Both the position numbers and the translations under genes were made by a program. A DNA stretch of 64,000 nucleotides, taken from positions 248,001 to 312,000 of the forward strand of contig NZ_WITC01000057.1 of NCBI RefSeq assembly GCF_009601505.1. The letters run 5' to 3'. The notes beneath the pieces are model-generated. The model saw nothing but the letters and a program-made list of their open reading frames with translations, searched no databases and was not told the DNA's origin. This document shows, one piece after another, positions 35,337 to 44,439 of this stretch. Each line of letters starts with the position of its first letter. The stretch's first letter is position 1. This DNA is from Sinorhizobium terangae. Lineage in GTDB: Bacteria; Pseudomonadota; Alphaproteobacteria; Rhizobiales; Rhizobiaceae.

Positions 35337-35531
35337 TCAATGCGGCGCCGGCGGCGGACCGGGCGGTCCGAAGACGAGCTGAAACATCCAGACCAGGAAG
35401 CCATAGCCGCCGACGACAGCGACGGCGAGCAGCGGCCAGATGCCGAAGGCCAGCACCAGAAATGTCAGAAGTTCGCGTCGTCGGGATGGCGGCGGTGGCG
35501 CCGTCACCTGCTGAGGAGATAACTCTGACAC
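35337..35531 (-). CDS. napE: NapE small membrane protein
   Basis: This 64-residue, single-helix protein has the family core RRRELLTFLVLAFGIWPLLAV followed by GGYGFLVWMFQLVFGPPGPP. Its role in the Nap system is not settled. A GTG at 35531 is preferred because GGGGGA lies seven bases upstream. An ATG at 35564 would add eleven residues. It is the first recognised gene of napEFDABC and follows a small AT-rich frame by one base. Confidence 0.85.
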   Translation of the reverse strand: MSELSPQQVTAPPPPSRRRELLTFLVLAFGIWPLLAVAVVGGYGFLVWMFQLVFGPPGPPPAPH

Positions 35532-35532
35532 G

Positions 35533-35703
35533 CTAACGTCCCCCGTTGATGCACTCGCCAACATAGTAACAATCCTTGACGGGAAAGAAAGGAAAATAAA
35601 CTAAACTCTTTTCCTCAAGAACAGAGATAACATCTGTCAATTCAATGGGATATATTACCCGGGCAAAATATCGGGTTTCTCTTGGAGTGAGCGTCTGCAG
35701 CAT
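35533..35703 (-). CDS. Small AT-rich ORF coupled to napE
   Basis: A 56-codon frame (MLQTLTPRETRYFARVIYPI...) ends at a TAG one base before the napE GTG, an arrangement typical of translational coupling. Base composition is clearly more AT-rich than its neighbours. No ribosome site is obvious before the ATG. The residues look protein-like (VYFPFFPVKDCYYVGEC), but I know no family. It may be a leader peptide, a transferred gene or simply AT-rich promoter DNA. No TTG-N8-CAA site is seen here. Confidence 0.35.
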   Translation of the reverse strand: MLQTLTPRETRYFARVIYPIELTDVISVLEEKSLVYFPFFPVKDCYYVGECINGGR

Positions 35704-35771
35704 TTCGCATTTTCGAAAAAATGCATATCCTACAACGCCAGCGCGTGGAAACATCGATTGCGGCACCGAAG

Positions 35772-35806
35772 AAAGGCCGATGGGGCGTGGCGCCGCATCG
35801 GCCTTT
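35772..35806 (-). terminator. Rho-independent terminator downstream of pseudoazurin
   Basis: AAAGGCCGATG and CATCGGCCTTT form a perfect eleven-base-pair stem with a 13-base loop, followed on the minus strand by TTTCTT. It lies just past the pseudoazurin gene and upstream of the nap promoter region, so it separates the two units. Confidence 0.85.
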
Positions 35807-35850
35807 ATCATTCTGCCAGAATGTCGCCCGCTATCGACGGGCGCCGCCGC

Positions 35851-36295
35851 TTACAATGCCAGAGCCGCAAGGGCGGCATCGAGGCGCTCCTGCGCCTTCT
35901 TCGGGTTCTTCGCCCCCTTCACCACGTCGATTGGCCGGGCTGTCGCCGACCTGCACGACGCCGATCATGCCCATGCCGTAATGCGGCGGGCACTTCACGC
36001 CATAGAGGCCCGGCGTGGTGAACGTGACCTTGTAGTTCTCGTTGACCTTGCTCTTCAGCGCTTCGGCGCCATCCGGCAGCATGCCCTTGATCGTCTCGAC
36101 ATTGTGGCCCTTGTCGGTCGGGATGAAGGTCACGGTATCGCCTGCGGCGATCTTCAGCGAAGCCGGCTCGAAGACCATTACGCCGTCCTTGCCCTTGTTG
36201 AGCATGCGCACTTCAAAGTCCGCCGCAAGCGCGGGCGTGGTGATCAGCATTGCCGCTGCCGCGAGCCCAAGGCCCTTCTTCATCATTGTCAGCAT
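35851..36295 (-). pseudogene. azu: Pseudoazurin, apparent frameshift near residue 122
   Basis: This type 1 copper protein normally donates electrons to NirK. The signal peptide ([19 protein letters not shown]) and cupredoxin core are intact, with copper ligands His64, Cys102, His105 and Met110 ([10 protein letters not shown]). After GDSPAN, near 35930, the frame leaves the family. The expected C-terminal helix ([20 protein letters not shown]) is present in the next frame, ending at 35851. As read, the open frame continues instead to 35831 with an unrelated Arg/Glu-rich tail. The ATG at 36295 has GGAG eight bases upstream. If the shift is real, fold stability is in doubt although the copper site is complete. 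Confidence 0.85.
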
Positions 36296-36375
36296 TTCAT
36301 CTTCTCCGTTGAACCTACCGGACCCCTGCCCGTGGTTGTCGCTCCCGGAAATAGGCCGATGCCGACCTGTCGACT

Positions 36376-36389
36376 TTGACGCGCGTCAA
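36376..36389. promoter_or_regulatory. FixK/FNR-type operator upstream of pseudoazurin
   Basis: TTGACGCGCGTCAA is a perfect dyad (extended TTTG...CAAA) with the TTGA-N6-TCAA form recognised by FixK and FNR proteins. It lies about 80 bases before the pseudoazurin start. It differs from the TTGCG-type sites near nor and nnrS and may respond to a different Crp/Fnr regulator. Confidence 0.72.
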
Positions 36390-36540
36390 ATAACGCGCAC
36401 ATGACAGCCGATTGCCGCAGCCTTCTTGTTACCGCGTGCACCTGAACTTCGACATGATCGTCGGTGCCTTGCGGCCCTTCCGACCCCGACATCTGCGCCG
36501 CGAACCCGATTTTAGGCGGGAGTTCCGTCGTCGAGGATCA

Positions 36541-36591
36541 TTGACAGGTTACGTTTGTCGGATTAATACTGACGAAATTCGAAAATCGTCA
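36541..36591 (+). promoter_or_regulatory. Promoter and operator of the tetR-RND operon
   Basis: TTGACA (36541-36546) and TAATAC (36564-36569) are separated by 17 bases, a good sigma-70 promoter. An inverted repeat TGACGA-N10-TCGTCA (36570-36591) directly follows the -10 element and is a likely site for the adjacent TetR-family repressor. Confidence 0.6.
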
Positions 36592-36611
36592 CTCGTAATT
36601 CGTGAGAAGAA

Positions 36612-37220
36612 ATGAGCGAACTCGCAGACACCGGCGTCGATGCAACCAGACAGGAAAACGTGACGCGGATCCTCGATACCGCCGAGCGGCTGTTTAGGCA
36701 TTACGGCTACAGCAAGACAAATGTGGCCGACATCGCCCGCGACCTCGAAATGTCACCGGCCAATATCTACCGCTTCTTCGCTTCGAAGACGGAGATCCAC
36801 CAGGCGCTTTGCGCGCGCATGCTGGCCGCGAGCTACCAGCAGGCCTTCGAGACCTCCCGCCTCCCGTTGAGCGCCTCCGAGCGGCTGCGGCGCTATGCGC
36901 AGGGGCAGCACAAGATGACGGTCGAGACCATGCTCGACGAGAAGAAAGTCCACGAAATGGTCGTAGTCGCGATCGAGCGGGACTGGCACGTCATCGAAAA
37001 GCACATCGACCGTATGGATGGGTTGCTGGCCGAGATCATCCGCGACGGCATCAAGGCCGGCGAATTCGCCGATCAGGATCCGGAAAAGGCCGCGCGCTGC
37101 TTCGGCGCCAGTATCGTCACGCTCTGTCATCCGCAGATCGTGGCCCAGTGTCTCGCGAAGGAAAACCGCGCGACTCCCGAAGAGCTGATCGAATTCGCGA
37201 TCAGAGCGCTGAAGAAATAA
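36612..37220 (+). CDS. TetR-family transcriptional regulator of the RND efflux operon
   Basis: This 202-residue protein has an N-terminal TetR helix-turn-helix (ILDTAERLFRHYGYSKTNVADIARDLEMSPANIYRFFASK, about 20-60) and a helical ligand domain. It precedes the membrane-fusion and RND genes on the same strand by 51 bases, so it probably represses its own operon until a substrate is bound. The inducer is unknown. Confidence 0.92.
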   Translation: MSELADTGVDATRQENVTRILDTAERLFRHYGYSKTNVADIARDLEMSPANIYRFFASKTEIHQALCARMLAASYQQAFETSRLPLSASERLRRYAQGQHKMTVETMLDEKKVHEMVVVAIERDWHVIEKHIDRMDGLLAEIIRDGIKAGEFADQDPEKAARCFGASIVTLCHPQIVAQCLAKENRATPEELIEFAIRALKK

Positions 37221-37271
37221 TCGAACCATACTCGAGCCGCGTGGCGGCAGACAGGATCAGGAGTGCCAGAG

Positions 37272-38417
37272 ATGTTTTCACCAAAGGCCCTCGCAATGAG
37301 AACCCCGGTCGCCGCCAAGCTCGCGGCCGCGTTTGCCATCGCCGTCGCCCTCTCCGCCTGCTCGGAAGAGAAGGTGGAGACCAAGGAGATCATCCGGCCA
37401 GTCAAGGTCGTCGAGATCGCCGCCGCCGGCAATCAGCGCGAGCTCGACTATTCCGGTTCGGTGAAGGCGCGCACGGAGATGAATCTCGGCTTCCGTGTGG
37501 GCGGCAAGATCACTGAAAGGCTTGTCAATATCGGCGACCGGGTAAAGCCGGGCGACCTGCTCGCGCGCATCGACCCGACCGATTACGAGCTCGCCGTCAA
37601 AAGCGCCGAGGCAAGCCTCGCTGCCGCCGAAAAGCAGGTGGAAACGACGGCGCTCACCAAGATGCGGGCCGAGCAGCTCTTCACCAGGGAATTCTCGTCC
37701 AAGGCTGAGCTCGACCAGGCGACGCTTCTCTACGATCAGGCGGTCTCCACGCGGGACGCCGCCGCCTCCTCGCTCGACCAGGCCAGGAACCAGGTCATCT
37801 ACACGGATCTGAAGTCCGACCAGAACGGCATCGTCACCGCGATCAATGCCGACATCGGCCAGGTCGTCGGTACCGGCACGCCGGTCGTGACCGTCGCCGT
37901 CGATGGCGAGAAAGAAGTGCAGATCGCGGTGCCCGAGATGGATATATCCGAGTTCAAACCGGGCAAGACGGTCAAGGCGCGCTTCTGGTCGGACGAAGCG
38001 CTTGTGCTCGACGGCAAGGTGCGCGAGGTTTCCGGCAGCGCCGACCAGCAGTCGCGGACCTTTTCCGTGCGCGTCAGCCTGCCGACAGACCCGCGCGTGC
38101 TGCTGGGCATGACCGCCACGATCGAGGCGGTCGCCGCCAATGCCGGGCCGTCGGTCTCCATCCCGCTGAGCGCGCTTGCCGAAAAGGACGGGCGGAAGCT
38201 CGTCTGGGTGGTCAATCGCGACAGCTCGACGGTGCATGCGCGCGACGTGAAACTCGGCGAATTCACCGGCGATGGCATCCGCGTCGCCGAAGGGCTTCAG
38301 CCGGGTGATCTCGTCGTTGCCGCCGGCACGCAATTCATGACGGAAGACCTGAAGGTGAAGCTGCCGGCGGCCGAACAACAGTCAGCGCTTGCCGAAACCG
38401 GCGAAGTCCTTCGCTAA
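37272..38417 (+). CDS. RND efflux membrane-fusion protein (periplasmic adaptor)
   Basis: This 381-residue lipoprotein-type adaptor has a lipobox (VALSACS) near residue 30, a lipoyl-like half (RVGGKITERLVNIGDRVKPGDLLARIDPTDYE), a coiled-coil hairpin (about 115-165) and a beta-barrel/membrane-proximal end. GGAG lies eight bases before the ATG at 37272. It would link the RND pump to an outer-membrane channel, for which no gene lies in the window. Confidence 0.93.
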   Translation: MFSPKALAMRTPVAAKLAAAFAIAVALSACSEEKVETKEIIRPVKVVEIAAAGNQRELDYSGSVKARTEMNLGFRVGGKITERLVNIGDRVKPGDLLARIDPTDYELAVKSAEASLAAAEKQVETTALTKMRAEQLFTREFSSKAELDQATLLYDQAVSTRDAAASSLDQARNQVIYTDLKSDQNGIVTAINADIGQVVGTGTPVVTVAVDGEKEVQIAVPEMDISEFKPGKTVKARFWSDEALVLDGKVREVSGSADQQSRTFSVRVSLPTDPRVLLGMTATIEAVAANAGPSVSIPLSALAEKDGRKLVWVVNRDSSTVHARDVKLGEFTGDGIRVAEGLQPGDLVVAAGTQFMTEDLKVKLPAAEQQSALAETGEVLR

Positions 38418-38452
38418 CCCTCTCCATTTACCGATAGAACGGAACGACGGCC

Positions 38453-41400
38453 ATGCACGCCTCCACTGAGGACAGGAAACTGTTCAACCTTTCGCGCTGG
38501 GCGATCGGCCACCCGAGCATCGCGCGCTTTCTTTTCGCGCTGATCATCATCACCGGCGCGCTTGGCCTCGTACGCATGGGCCAGCGCGAAGATCCGGAAT
38601 TCACCTTCCGTGTCATGGTCATCCAGGCCGTCTGGCCGGGCGCATCGATCGAGGAGATGCAGGACCAGGTCGTCAACAAGATCGAGCGCAAGCTGCAGGA
38701 AACGCCGCACCTCGATTTCGTGCGCTCCTACACACGCGCCGGCAGCGCCATCATCACGCTGCAGGTCGAAGGCGACACCAATGCCGAAGAGGTGGCCGAC
38801 GCCTTCTACCAGGTGCGCAAGAAAGTCGGCGACATCGCCAACGAGCTGCCGGAAGGGCTGCTCGGCCCCTATTTCAACGACGAGTTCGGCGACACCTTCA
38901 TCACGCTCCATTCGATCAGTGGCGACGGCTACAGCTATCCCGAACTGAAGAAGTTCGCGATCCAGGGCCGTGACATGCTGCTGACGACGCCCGGTGTAGA
39001 GAAAGTGTCGATCATCGGCGACCAGCCGGAGAAGATCTATATCGACGTCTCTTCCAAGGCGCTCGCAGAACGCGGGCTGACGCTCAACGATCTGCGCAGC
39101 GCGATTGTCGGCCAGAACAATGTCGATCTCGCCGGCTCCGTCGATACCGGCACGCGCTCCGTCCGCATTTCGGTCGAAGGCGGCGTCGATCGGGCCGAGG
39201 ATATCCGCCAGCTGAGATTGCGCGCCGGTAACCAGGTCATCCGGCTCGGCGACATCGCGACCGTTACCTCGGGACTGGAGGACCCTTACTCGCGCAAGTT
39301 CCGCTTCAACGGTCACGACGGCGTCCAGATCGGCGTGGTCATGGCGAAGGGCTACAACGTCACCGACGTCGGCAAGGCTGTGGAAGCGACTTATGAACGC
39401 TTCGAGTCCGCGCTCCCCTACGGCGTTTCTGTTGACCAGATTGCTAACCAGCCGGAAGTGGTGACCGACGCGATCAGCGAGTTCATGCATGCGCTCGTCG
39501 AGGCGTTGATCATCGTGCTCATCGTCTCCTTCGTGTCGATCGGCTGGCGCTCGGGCCTGGTGATCGCGATCGCCATCCCGCTCGTGCTCGCCGCCACCTT
39601 CGCGATCATGTACGAGCTCGGCATCGACCTGCAGCGCATCTCGCTCGGAGCGCTGATCATCGCGCTCGGACTGCTCGTCGACGATGCGATGATCGTGGTC
39701 GAGATGATGGAGCGCAAGCTTGAGGAAGGCCTCGTAAAAATCGAGGCGGCGAGTTTCGCCTATTCCTCGACCGCCTTCCCGATGCTGACTGGCACGCTGA
39801 TCACGACCGCGGGCTTCATTCCGGTCGGCTTCGCGGAATCGACTGCGGGCGAATATGTGCGCTCGCTCTTTTATGTCGTCGGCATCGCGCTGGTGGTCTC
39901 CTGGTTCGTCGCCGTCTATTTCACGCCTTGGCTCGGCTACATGATCCTGAAGCAGCGCCACCATGCAGGCAACCATCACGACGTCTTCGACACGCGCTTT
40001 TACCGGCGCTTGCGCGCGACGGTCGGCTGGGCCGTGCGCCATCGGGTCATCGTGCTCGTCATGACGCTTGCGACCTTCATGGCAAGCCTCTGGGCGTTCC
40101 AGTTCATCCCGAAGAACTTCTTCCCGCAGTCTTCGCGGCCGGAAATCCTGGTCGATCTGTGGCTGCCCGAAGGAACCAGCATCAAGGAGGTCGAGAAGCA
40201 GGCCAAGGCGCTCGAGGCCCGGATGATGGACGACGAGGACAAGCGCTTCATCGCCACCTATATCGGTGAAGGCGCGCCGCGCTTCTTCCTGCCGCTCGAC
40301 CAGCAGCTTCGCAATCCGAATTTCGCCCAGCTCCTCGTCATGGCGAAGGACGAGCCGGCCCGCGAACGGCTGATTACAAAGCTGCGCACGGTTCTCGCCG
40401 AAGACTTCCCGTCGATCCGCGCCAAGGTCGACCGGCTGTTCCTCGGCCCGCCGACCGGCTGGCCCGTGCAGTTGCGCGTGATGGGTCCGGACCGCGCCGA
40501 AGTGCGCCGCATCGCCGATGAGGTGAAGGCGAAGTTCAATGAAAACCCGCTGCTCGGTGCAGTTCACGACGACTGGCTGGAGCCGGTGCCGGCGATGAAG
40601 CTGGTGATCGACCAGGACCGCGCGCGGGCGCTGGGCGTCACCTCGCAACGTATCCGCCAGATGCTGCAGGCATCGATGTCCGGCGTGCCGCTCGACAATT
40701 TCCGCGATGGTGAGGAAACCGTCTCGATCGTCGCGCGGGAGCCGGACGGCAATCGCCAGCTGCTTTCGGCCGTCAACTCGGTCTATGTCCCGACCGATTT
40801 CGGCGGCTTCGTGCCCGTCTCGCAGGTCGCCAAGGTCGTCCCGGTCATGGAACAAGGCATCGAGTGGCGCCGCGACCGCCTGCCGACGATCACGGTCCGC
40901 GCGACGCTCCCCGACGGCGTGCAGTCGAACGACGTGACGGTGAAGCTCTATGATGAGCTTCAGGGCCTGAGAGACAGCCTTGCTCCCGGCTACAAGATCG
41001 AAGTCCAGGGCGGTGCCGAAGACAGCGCCGAAAGCCAGGCCTCGATCGCCGCCAAGGCGCCGATCATGCTGGTCGTGATCGTCGTGCTGCTGATGGCGCA
41101 GCTCCAGCACTTCGGCAAGGCGATGCTGGTGCTCGCGACCGGCCCGCTCGGCATCATCGGTGCTGCCGCGGCACTGCTCATCAGCGGCGCGCCCTTCGGC
41201 TTCGTCGCGATCCTCGGCGTCATCGCGCTCCTCGGCATCATCATCCGCAACTCGATCATCCTCGTCGACCAGATCGATCAGGACATCGCGGCCGGCATGG
41301 AGCGCGCCGAGGCGATCATCGGCGCGGCGGTCCGCCGCTTCCGTCCGATCATGCTCACCGCACTGACGGCAGTGCTGGCGCTGATCCCGATCTCGCGCGG

Positions 41401-41605
41401 CGTGTTCTGGGGTCCGCTCGCCTACGCCATGATGGGCGGCATCCTCGTTGCGACGGTGCTCACGATCCTGGTGCTGCCGGCCGGCTACGCTCTGTTCTTC
41501 GGCCGCGAGCCGAAGTCGCGGAAGACGGAGCCGGAAGCAGCAACGCCGCAAGACGACGCGGTCGAGGAGCGCGAGGGTTTTGCAACGCCGATCGCGGCGG
41601 AGTAA
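38453..41605 (+). CDS. RND-type efflux pump inner-membrane transporter
   Basis: This 1050-residue, twelve-helix transporter of the AcrB/hydrophobe-amphiphile type has two large periplasmic loops. It shows the proton-relay aspartates in GLLVDDAMIVVEMMERK (TM4) and repeats such as PVFxRxREDPEFTFRVMVIQAVWPGAS near the N-terminus (GQREDPEFTF). It begins 35 bases after the adaptor gene. Substrate range is unknown. The long frame on the opposite strand is a shadow. Confidence 0.95.
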   Translation: MHASTEDRKLFNLSRWAIGHPSIARFLFALIIITGALGLVRMGQREDPEFTFRVMVIQAVWPGASIEEMQDQVVNKIERKLQETPHLDFVRSYTRAGSAIITLQVEGDTNAEEVADAFYQVRKKVGDIANELPEGLLGPYFNDEFGDTFITLHSISGDGYSYPELKKFAIQGRDMLLTTPGVEKVSIIGDQPEKIYIDVSSKALAERGLTLNDLRSAIVGQNNVDLAGSVDTGTRSVRISVEGGVDRAEDIRQLRLRAGNQVIRLGDIATVTSGLEDPYSRKFRFNGHDGVQIGVVMAKGYNVTDVGKAVEATYERFESALPYGVSVDQIANQPEVVTDAISEFMHALVEALIIVLIVSFVSIGWRSGLVIAIAIPLVLAATFAIMYELGIDLQRISLGALIIALGLLVDDAMIVVEMMERKLEEGLVKIEAASFAYSSTAFPMLTGTLITTAGFIPVGFAESTAGEYVRSLFYVVGIALVVSWFVAVYFTPWLGYMILKQRHHAGNHHDVFDTRFYRRLRATVGWAVRHRVIVLVMTLATFMASLWAFQFIPKNFFPQSSRPEILVDLWLPEGTSIKEVEKQAKALEARMMDDEDKRFIATYIGEGAPRFFLPLDQQLRNPNFAQLLVMAKDEPARERLITKLRTVLAEDFPSIRAKVDRLFLGPPTGWPVQLRVMGPDRAEVRRIADEVKAKFNENPLLGAVHDDWLEPVPAMKLVIDQDRARALGVTSQRIRQMLQASMSGVPLDNFRDGEETVSIVAREPDGNRQLLSAVNSVYVPTDFGGFVPVSQVAKVVPVMEQGIEWRRDRLPTITVRATLPDGVQSNDVTVKLYDELQGLRDSLAPGYKIEVQGGAEDSAESQASIAAKAPIMLVVIVVLLMAQLQHFGKAMLVLATGPLGIIGAAAALLISGAPFGFVAILGVIALLGIIIRNSIILVDQIDQDIAAGMERAEAIIGAAVRRFRPIMLTALTAVLALIPISRGVFWGPLAYAMMGGILVATVLTILVLPAGYALFFGREPKSRKTEPEAATPQDDAVEEREGFATPIAAE

Positions 41606-41619
41606 GCTCTAGGTCGCGT

Positions 41620-41648
41620 GGGAACGGCCTTCAGGTCGAAGCCGTCCC
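41620..41648 (+). terminator. Putative terminator hairpin after the RND gene
   Basis: GGGAACGGC and GCCGTCCC pair with one bulged base, 15 bases after the RND stop codon. No strong T-run follows. Confidence 0.35.
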
Positions 41649-41766
41649 GGCAGGCATGCAAAGGCCGAAGTCACAAACCTGCCTCGCAGATTGCAGGGAC
41701 CTGCGCCGCCGGCAGGTCTCTCGCGCGGCAACCGCGGTTTGACGCGCGGCGGCCATGCGTTGATGA

Positions 41767-42036
41767 ATGACGATGCGGCATCGGAGAGGAATCGACTTGG
41801 CACCGCCCGGGGAAGCCGCGGAATGCGCCTCGACCCTGGAGACGCTGCCCGAATGGTATGTGCTCGTTGCCAAGTGCGGGAAGTGCCTGCACCAGGCTCC
41901 CATTGATCGTCGCCAGATTGCCCGAAGGCGCGGTGGCCGCACGTCCCTGATGGCCATCGCAGGCATGCTGCAATGTCGGCGATGCGGAAACGCCGAGGGA
42001 AATGATCTGTTGCTCGGCAGGCTGCCGCGCGATTGA
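41767..42036 (+). CDS. Small zinc-ribbon protein
   Basis: This 89-residue protein has two C-x2-C pairs (KCGKC and QCRRC) about 43 residues apart, typical of a structural zinc ribbon. The segment WYVLVAKCGKCLHQAPIDRR...GNDLLLGRLPRD recurs in conserved rhizobial hypothetical proteins, as far as I recall. The start could be 41767 or 41773. Neighbours give no function. Positions 42037-42307 hold nothing I can assign. Confidence 0.65.
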   Translation: MTMRHRRGIDLAPPGEAAECASTLETLPEWYVLVAKCGKCLHQAPIDRRQIARRRGGRTSLMAIAGMLQCRRCGNAEGNDLLLGRLPRD

Positions 42037-42307
42037 GGTCGGGAAGATACGTGCACGCATGTCGGTTCCGCCCAATGCGGCGAAGGAGGGCTGGCCCTTG
42101 AGACAACGGCCTGCCGCACAATGGCAGCAAGTCAGGGGGTGACCACGACCTTCATGCGTCTTCAAAAGCCGTGCGGCGCTGCCGAAATGTTCATTTGCTG
42201 GGGGCTTTTGCCACTCTTGTCCTTTTTCAGCTTGACCTCACCCGCCGCCGACGGCGATCTGCTATGTGCAGAGCCGGACTCATTGCGGAACGAACGTGAC
42301 AGGGCGA

Positions 42308-44368
42308 ATGAGCGCAGCTTACCTTGAAAAACTGAACGACAGGCAGCGCAGTGCCGTCGAGCATGGCATCGGACCGGACCACGGCCTTGTCGGCGGACCA
42401 TTGCTGATCATTGCCGGAGCGGGATCGGGGAAGACCAACACGCTGGCCCACCGGGTCGCTCACCTCATCGTCAATGGAGCCGATCCCCGCCGCATCCTTC
42501 TGATGACCTTTTCACGCAGGGCCGCCGCTGAAATGTCGCGCCGAGTCGAGCGCATCTGTACCCAGGTGCTTGGTGCCGGCTCCGGCGTGATGACGGACGC
42601 CCTCGCCTGGGCCGGAACCTTTCACGGCATCGGGGCGCGCCTGCTCAGGATCTACGCCGAACAGATCGGCCTGAACGTGGATTTCACCATCCATGACCGC
42701 GAGGACAGCGCCGACCTGATGAACCTCGTCCGGCACGAGCTCGGATTCTCGAAAACCGAAAGCAGGTTTCCGACGAAGGGCACGTGCCTGGCGATCTATT
42801 CGCGGACGGTGAATTCGCAGACGCCGCTGAACGATGTGCTGCGGAACTGGTACCCTTGGGTTTCCGGCTGGGAGAGCCAGTTGAAGGCGCTGTTCGCCGG
42901 ATACGTCGAAGCCAAGCAGGCGCAGAACGTTCTCGATTACGACGACCTGCTTCTTTATTGGGCGCAGATGGTGAGCGACCCGTTGCTCGCCGCCGACATC
43001 GGCGGCCGGTTCGACCATGTGCTGGTGGACGAATACCAGGACACCAACAAGCTGCAGTCCTCAGTCCTGATGGCGCTGAAGCCCGGCGGCCGCGGCCTGA
43101 CGGTCGTCGGCGACGATGCCCAGTCCATCTATTCCTTTCGCGCCGCTACCGTTCGCAACATCCTCGATTTTCCCAAGGAGTTTTCCCCGCCTGCCGACGT
43201 CATCACGCTCGACCGGAACTATCGTTCGACGCAGACGATCCTCGCGGCTGCCAATGGCGTCATCGAGCTTGCACGCGAGCGCTTCACCAAGAATCTCTGG
43301 ACGGACAGACAGTCGGCCGAGCGTCCGAAGCTGCTGACGGTCAGGGACGAGAGCGATCAGGCGAACTATATCGTCGAGCAGGTCCTCGCCAACCGCGAGA
43401 CCGGAATGCGTTTGAAGCAGCAGGCCGTCCTGTTCCGTGCCTCGAACCACAGCGGCCCCCTTGAGGTGGAACTCACCCGTCGCAACATTCCCTTCGTGAA
43501 GTTCGGCGGCCTGAAATTCCTCGACTCGGCCCATGTGAAGGACATGCTTGCGGTGCTGCGTTTCGCCCAGAACCCGCGTGACCGCGTCGCCGGATTTAGG
43601 CTGCTTCAGATGCTCCCCGGAATCGGCCCGCAAACCGCCGGCAAGATCCTGGACGCGATTGCGGCCGACCCCGAACCGCTGATGACGCTTGCCGAAATCC
43701 CTTCCCCGCCGAAAAGCGGGGACGACTGGGTGCGCCTCGTAGAATTGCTGCAGGGTCTCCGCAGGTCCGGATGGCCTGCGGAAATCGCCATGGTGCGCAC
43801 CTGGTACGAGCCGCATCTCGACCGCATCCACGAGGACGCCGAGACCCGGAAGGCCGACCTTCTGCAACTTGAACAGATCGCTTCCGGCTATCCGAGCCGC
43901 GAGCGTTTTCTGACCGAACTGACGCTCGATCCACCGGATGCGACCAGCGACCAGGCGGGCGTGCCGCTCCTCGACGAAGACTATCTGATCCTGTCGACAA
44001 TCCATTCAGCCAAGGGGCAGGAATGGCGCGCCGTTTTCATGCTCAATGTGGTCGACGGCTGCATTCCGTCCGACCTCGGAACCGGGACGACGCATGATCT
44101 CGAAGAGGAGCGGCGGCTGCTCTATGTCGGCATGACGCGCGCCAAGGACAGTCTGACGCTGATGGTGCCGCAGCGCTTTTTCACCGGTGGCCAGCATGCC
44201 CAGGGCGACCGCCACGTCTATGCGAGCCGGACGCGCTTTATTCCCGCGACGCTCCTGCAATTCTTCGAAACCGGAACCTGGCCTCTGGCCAATCCGACGA
44301 CCGCCGAGCGTAACGCCCAGCAGATCCGCATCGACGTCGCCGCGCGCATGCGCGACATGTGGCGATAG
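42308..44368 (+). CDS. UvrD/Rep-family superfamily I DNA helicase
   Basis: This 686-residue helicase has Walker A AGAGSGKT (36-43), the Walker B/motif II VDEYQDTN, motif III GDDAQSIYSFRAA, motif IV RNYRST, motif V TIHSAKGQEW and motif VI LLYVGMTRAKDSL. It unwinds DNA in repair or replication-restart. It is somewhat shorter than UvrD of E. coli and closer to accessory PcrA-like members. The ATG at 42308 is the start of the conserved N-terminus. Confidence 0.93.
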   Translation: MSAAYLEKLNDRQRSAVEHGIGPDHGLVGGPLLIIAGAGSGKTNTLAHRVAHLIVNGADPRRILLMTFSRRAAAEMSRRVERICTQVLGAGSGVMTDALAWAGTFHGIGARLLRIYAEQIGLNVDFTIHDREDSADLMNLVRHELGFSKTESRFPTKGTCLAIYSRTVNSQTPLNDVLRNWYPWVSGWESQLKALFAGYVEAKQAQNVLDYDDLLLYWAQMVSDPLLAADIGGRFDHVLVDEYQDTNKLQSSVLMALKPGGRGLTVVGDDAQSIYSFRAATVRNILDFPKEFSPPADVITLDRNYRSTQTILAAANGVIELARERFTKNLWTDRQSAERPKLLTVRDESDQANYIVEQVLANRETGMRLKQQAVLFRASNHSGPLEVELTRRNIPFVKFGGLKFLDSAHVKDMLAVLRFAQNPRDRVAGFRLLQMLPGIGPQTAGKILDAIAADPEPLMTLAEIPSPPKSGDDWVRLVELLQGLRRSGWPAEIAMVRTWYEPHLDRIHEDAETRKADLLQLEQIASGYPSRERFLTELTLDPPDATSDQAGVPLLDEDYLILSTIHSAKGQEWRAVFMLNVVDGCIPSDLGTGTTHDLEEERRLLYVGMTRAKDSLTLMVPQRFFTGGQHAQGDRHVYASRTRFIPATLLQFFETGTWPLANPTTAERNAQQIRIDVAARMRDMWR

Positions 44369-44439
44369 GGCCGGCCCGCAAAAAGCATGCGGCCCTGTAG
44401 GTGCAGCGACCGTCACCAGGGGGACGGGGTGTCCTTCGG

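Noticed and set aside
38414..41551. A 1045-codon frame antisense to the RND transporter
   Set aside because: It mirrors the RND gene exactly and its product is an Arg/Asp/His-rich sequence typical of the complementary frame of GC-rich DNA. No domain is recognisable.
41606..42165. Several minus-strand frames after the RND gene
   Set aside because: They overlap one another in different frames and the zinc-ribbon gene on the other strand, and none shows a domain or ribosome site.
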